Shown one piece after another: positions 61,731 to 64,000 of a stretch of 64,000 nt of DNA; the first letter of the stretch is position 1, and the number at the start of each line of letters is the position of its first letter. A program made the translations under genes and the position numbers. This stretch comes from Flavobacterium sp. CF108 (GTDB lineage: Bacteria; Bacteroidota; Bacteroidia; Flavobacteriales; Flavobacteriaceae), in assembly GCF_900129795.1 (NCBI RefSeq), contig NZ_FQWW01000007.1, forward strand, positions 62,001 through 126,000, in the 5' to 3' direction. Below the pieces are notes generated by a model that was not told the origin of the DNA, did not search any database, and saw only the letters and a program-made list of their open reading frames with translations.

Positions 61731-64000
61731 ATGAAAAAAGCTTTTCTAATAATTGTAGTTTGTTTGAGTACAGTTTTGTTCTCCTGCAAAAAAGATAAAG
61801 ATACTGCTCAATCAAATCCGGAAGATGTAAAGTCTGATACTGCCAATGCTGCATTTGTCGATAACGGCTGGCCTCGCGAAGCTGAAAACAACGGTACAAA
61901 ACTCGTTTATTATCAGCCTCAGGTAGATGACTGGAAAGATTATAAAGAAATTACAGCCCGACTGGCTTTTTCTTTAACTCCAAAAGACGGAAAACAAGTT
62001 ATAGGTGTAGCTTCTTTAAAAGCCGAAACGTTGGTAGATAAAGACAACCGAAGCGCCTATATTAAAAACCTTCAGGTAACCGATGTGCGTTTTCCTGCTC
62101 TAGACGAAAAGAAAGTTCCCGAAATGGAAAAACTATTTAAAGAAACACTCCCTAAAAGCGGAGACCCAATTTCTGTAGATCGCATTCTCGCAGATTTAAG
62201 CCAGACCAAAAGCCCTGCAAAAGGAATTGCAGCTAAAAACGATCCTCCCGCAATTTTTTACAGCACCAATCCTGCTGTTTTATTAATAGTGCAGGGAGAA
62301 CCGGTTTTAGTTCCTGTAGAAAAAACAGATATACAATATGTAGTAAACACAAACTGGGATTTGTTTTTTGATAAAACAGCTAAAGATTATTATTTATTGG
62401 CCGATAATGTCTGGCTGACTTCAAAAAATATAGAAGGTAAATGGACAAAAACTGCCAAACTGCCTTCGGGTTTAATTAATCTGCCTTCGGGACAAAATTT
62501 TGATGATGTTAAAAAGATGATTCCGCCTCCTTCAACCGGAACAGTTCCTGAAGTTTTTTACAGCAATAAACCTGCTGAATTGATTGCCGTAAACGGAAAT
62601 CCTAAATTTATTAAAATTGACGGAACTAAATTATTATACATTGACAATACCGAAAATGATGTTTTTGCCAATGAAGCCGATGGTCAATACTATGTTCTAT
62701 TATCTGGAAGATGGTTTAAATCTAAAGATTTGACAGGACCATGGACTTATGCCGGCAATAATCTTCCTGCTGATTTTGCCAGAATCCCTAAAGATTCTCC
62801 ACGAGCAAATGTATTGTCCTCTGTACCGGGAACACAGGAAGCTAAAGATGCAGTAATGCTGGCACAAGTTCCCACAACTGCCATTTTAAAGAAAGCTGAT
62901 GCAGAAGCTAAAGCAAAAGTAACCTATGACGGAGCACCGCAGTTTAAACCTATTGAAGGCACAAAAATGCAATACGCAAGCAATACGCAGGAGAAAATTA
63001 TAAAAGTAGGCGACTTGTATTATTTGTGTTTTCAGGCCGTTTGGTTCATGTCGACAAGTCCTAACGGGCCTTGGAAAACAGCCGATTCTGTTCCGAAAGA
63101 AATTTATACCATTCCGCCGAGTTCTCCCGTATATAATGTAACCTATGTTACGCAAACCACAACCGATACAACTGTCGAAAGCAGTTCAACAGCAGGATAT
63201 TTAGGTGCTTTTATTATTGGTGCTACAGTAGGCGCTATATTAACGTATGGTACAGGATGGTATTATCCGCCTTATGTATATTATGGCGGATTATATCCTA
63301 TTTATCGTCCGTGGCCTTATGCTTATGGTGGTGGAGCAGTTTACAATCCGTGGACTGGTGGTTATGCTGTCGGAAGAAGTGTTTACGGACCTTATGGTGC
63401 TGCAGGAACTTCAGCCTGGTATAATCCGGCAACGGGAAGATACGGACGTTCAGCAAGTGTACAGGGCTGGTATGGCGGTCGAACTGCTGCAAGTACTTAT
63501 AATCCGTGGACGGGAAATTATGCCAGAACCAATCAAGGACATAATGCCTATGCGCAATGGGGACATTCTGCTGCGACAAATGGCAATCAATGGGTGCAGA
63601 CAGGACACGTTACAACCAGACGCGGAACAGCAATTGGTTACGAAACTTCTGGAGGAAATAAAGGTGTAATTACACATAACAGAGGAGGGGGAACCACGAT
63701 TCATACCAACAATAATGTATATGCAGGTCACGACGGACATGTGTATAAAAAAGATGCTAACGGAAACTGGAGCCATTATAATAATGGCAACGGAGGCTGG
63801 ACACAAGCCGGTACTTTGGGTTCAACAAACAAATCTGGCGGAGCTGTTGAACGTAATAAACCAAGTCAAGGACTCGGTGCAAATGGAGGAGGAGTTCAAC
63901 GCGATAATCTTTCTAAACCAAATCAAAACCTTGGTGGAGAAAACCGTTTGGGTGAAGGTGCGCAGCGTGATAACCTTTCAAGACCAGAGCAAACACTTGG
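61731..64000 (+). CDS. Large surface lipoprotein with three repeats and a Tyr/Gly-rich tail (3' end outside window)
   Basis: The frame is open from ATG 61,731 to the end (756 residues visible), continuing beyond. Lipoprotein signal MKKAFLIIVVCL with lipobox LFSC (Cys19). After a ~150-residue N-domain come three related ~100-residue repeats: PPAIFYSTNPAVLL near 172, VPEVFYSNKPAELI near 272 and APQFKPIEGT near 402, each with a W(F/T)xSxxxxGPW/KW-like end. A Gly-rich hydrophobic stretch (YLGAFIIGATVGAIL near 490) leads into a Tyr/Gly/Pro-rich region (YYPPYVYYGGLYP, NPWTGGYAVGRS), then Asn/Gly-rich DNLS(K/R)P repeats near the end. Function unknown; a cell-surface or envelope role is likely. Confidence 0.8.
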   Translation, partial: MKKAFLIIVVCLSTVLFSCKKDKDTAQSNPEDVKSDTANAAFVDNGWPREAENNGTKLVYYQPQVDDWKDYKEITARLAFSLTPKDGKQVIGVASLKAETLVDKDNRSAYIKNLQVTDVRFPALDEKKVPEMEKLFKETLPKSGDPISVDRILADLSQTKSPAKGIAAKNDPPAIFYSTNPAVLLIVQGEPVLVPVEKTDIQYVVNTNWDLFFDKTAKDYYLLADNVWLTSKNIEGKWTKTAKLPSGLINLPSGQNFDDVKKMIPPPSTGTVPEVFYSNKPAELIAVNGNPKFIKIDGTKLLYIDNTENDVFANEADGQYYVLLSGRWFKSKDLTGPWTYAGNNLPADFARIPKDSPRANVLSSVPGTQEAKDAVMLAQVPTTAILKKADAEAKAKVTYDGAPQFKPIEGTKMQYASNTQEKIIKVGDLYYLCFQAVWFMSTSPNGPWKTADSVPKEIYTIPPSSPVYNVTYVTQTTTDTTVESSSTAGYLGAFIIGATVGAILTYGTGWYYPPYVYYGGLYPIYRPWPYAYGGGAVYNPWTGGYAVGRSVYGPYGAAGTSAWYNPATGRYGRSASVQGWYGGRTAASTYNPWTGNYARTNQGHNAYAQWGHSAATNGNQWVQTGHVTTRRGTAIGYETSGGNKGVITHNRGGGTTIHTNNNVYAGHDGHVYKKDANGNWSHYNNGNGGWTQAGTLGSTNKSGGAVERNKPSQGLGANGGGVQRDNLSKPNQNLGGENRLGEGAQRDNLSRPEQTL

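Noticed and set aside
63247..63669. 140-residue plus-strand frame near the right end
   Set aside because: It lies in another frame of the large lipoprotein gene, which is open from 61,731 to the end with a signal peptide and domain repeats.

Overview
The window looks like a chromosomal segment of a Flavobacterium or close relative (Bacteroidota). Supporting signs are low GC, promoter cores of the TAnnTTTG type, a giant adhesin with SprB-type repeats and a C-terminal type IX secretion (T9SS) sorting domain, Bacteroidota-style secreted glycosidases, and a ribonucleotide reductase beta subunit whose metal ligands and Tyr104 match my recollection of the Flavobacterium johnsoniae class Id enzyme. 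No rRNA, tRNA, CRISPR array, IS transposase or prophage block was seen.

Region 1 (1-29,626, all + strand) is part of a polysaccharide utilisation locus. In order it holds the end of a GH140-like gene, GH28, a GH43-like propeller, a BNR propeller enzyme, GH78, an alpha/beta-hydrolase esterase with an STN-like N-terminal domain, GH95, an MGH1/GH63-like lipoprotein, a second GH78, a BNR lipoprotein, an exported sugar isomerase-like TIM barrel, a GH67/GH20-like protein and two GH2 enzymes. The combination GH140 + GH28 + GH95 + two GH78 + GH2 + esterase resembles rhamnogalacturonan-II/pectin loci of Bacteroides, so the likely job is dismantling a complex pectin in the periplasm and at the surface. 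No SusC/SusD pair or regulator lies inside the window. Almost every gap between these genes is filled by palindromic repeats of about ten families, several nested inside one another.

Region 2 (29,991-41,836) is redox and iron. A minus-strand group encodes an exported ankyrin protein, a DUF2271 protein with a flavinylation-like motif, a PepSY membrane flavoreductase and ApbE (FMN transferase). A TonB-dependent siderophore receptor lies beyond nrdB-nrdA (+ strand). The promoters of the ankyrin gene and of the receptor carry nearly the same palindrome just downstream of the -7 box, which suggests one shared, probably iron-responsive, repressor.

Region 3 (42,142-56,696) holds a CPA1-type Na+/H+ antiporter, two small lipoproteins, an outer-membrane beta-barrel gene downstream of the 2,895-residue repeat adhesin, a methyltransferase-like protein, a tail-collar protein and a small unknown protein.

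Region 4 (56,947-64,000) holds an HxlR regulator facing a GNAT-MarR operon, an OxyR-type regulator with both peroxide-sensing cysteines, an exported alpha/beta hydrolase, an OsmC peroxidase and a large surface lipoprotein that runs off the end of the window. The theme is stress and oxidant response.
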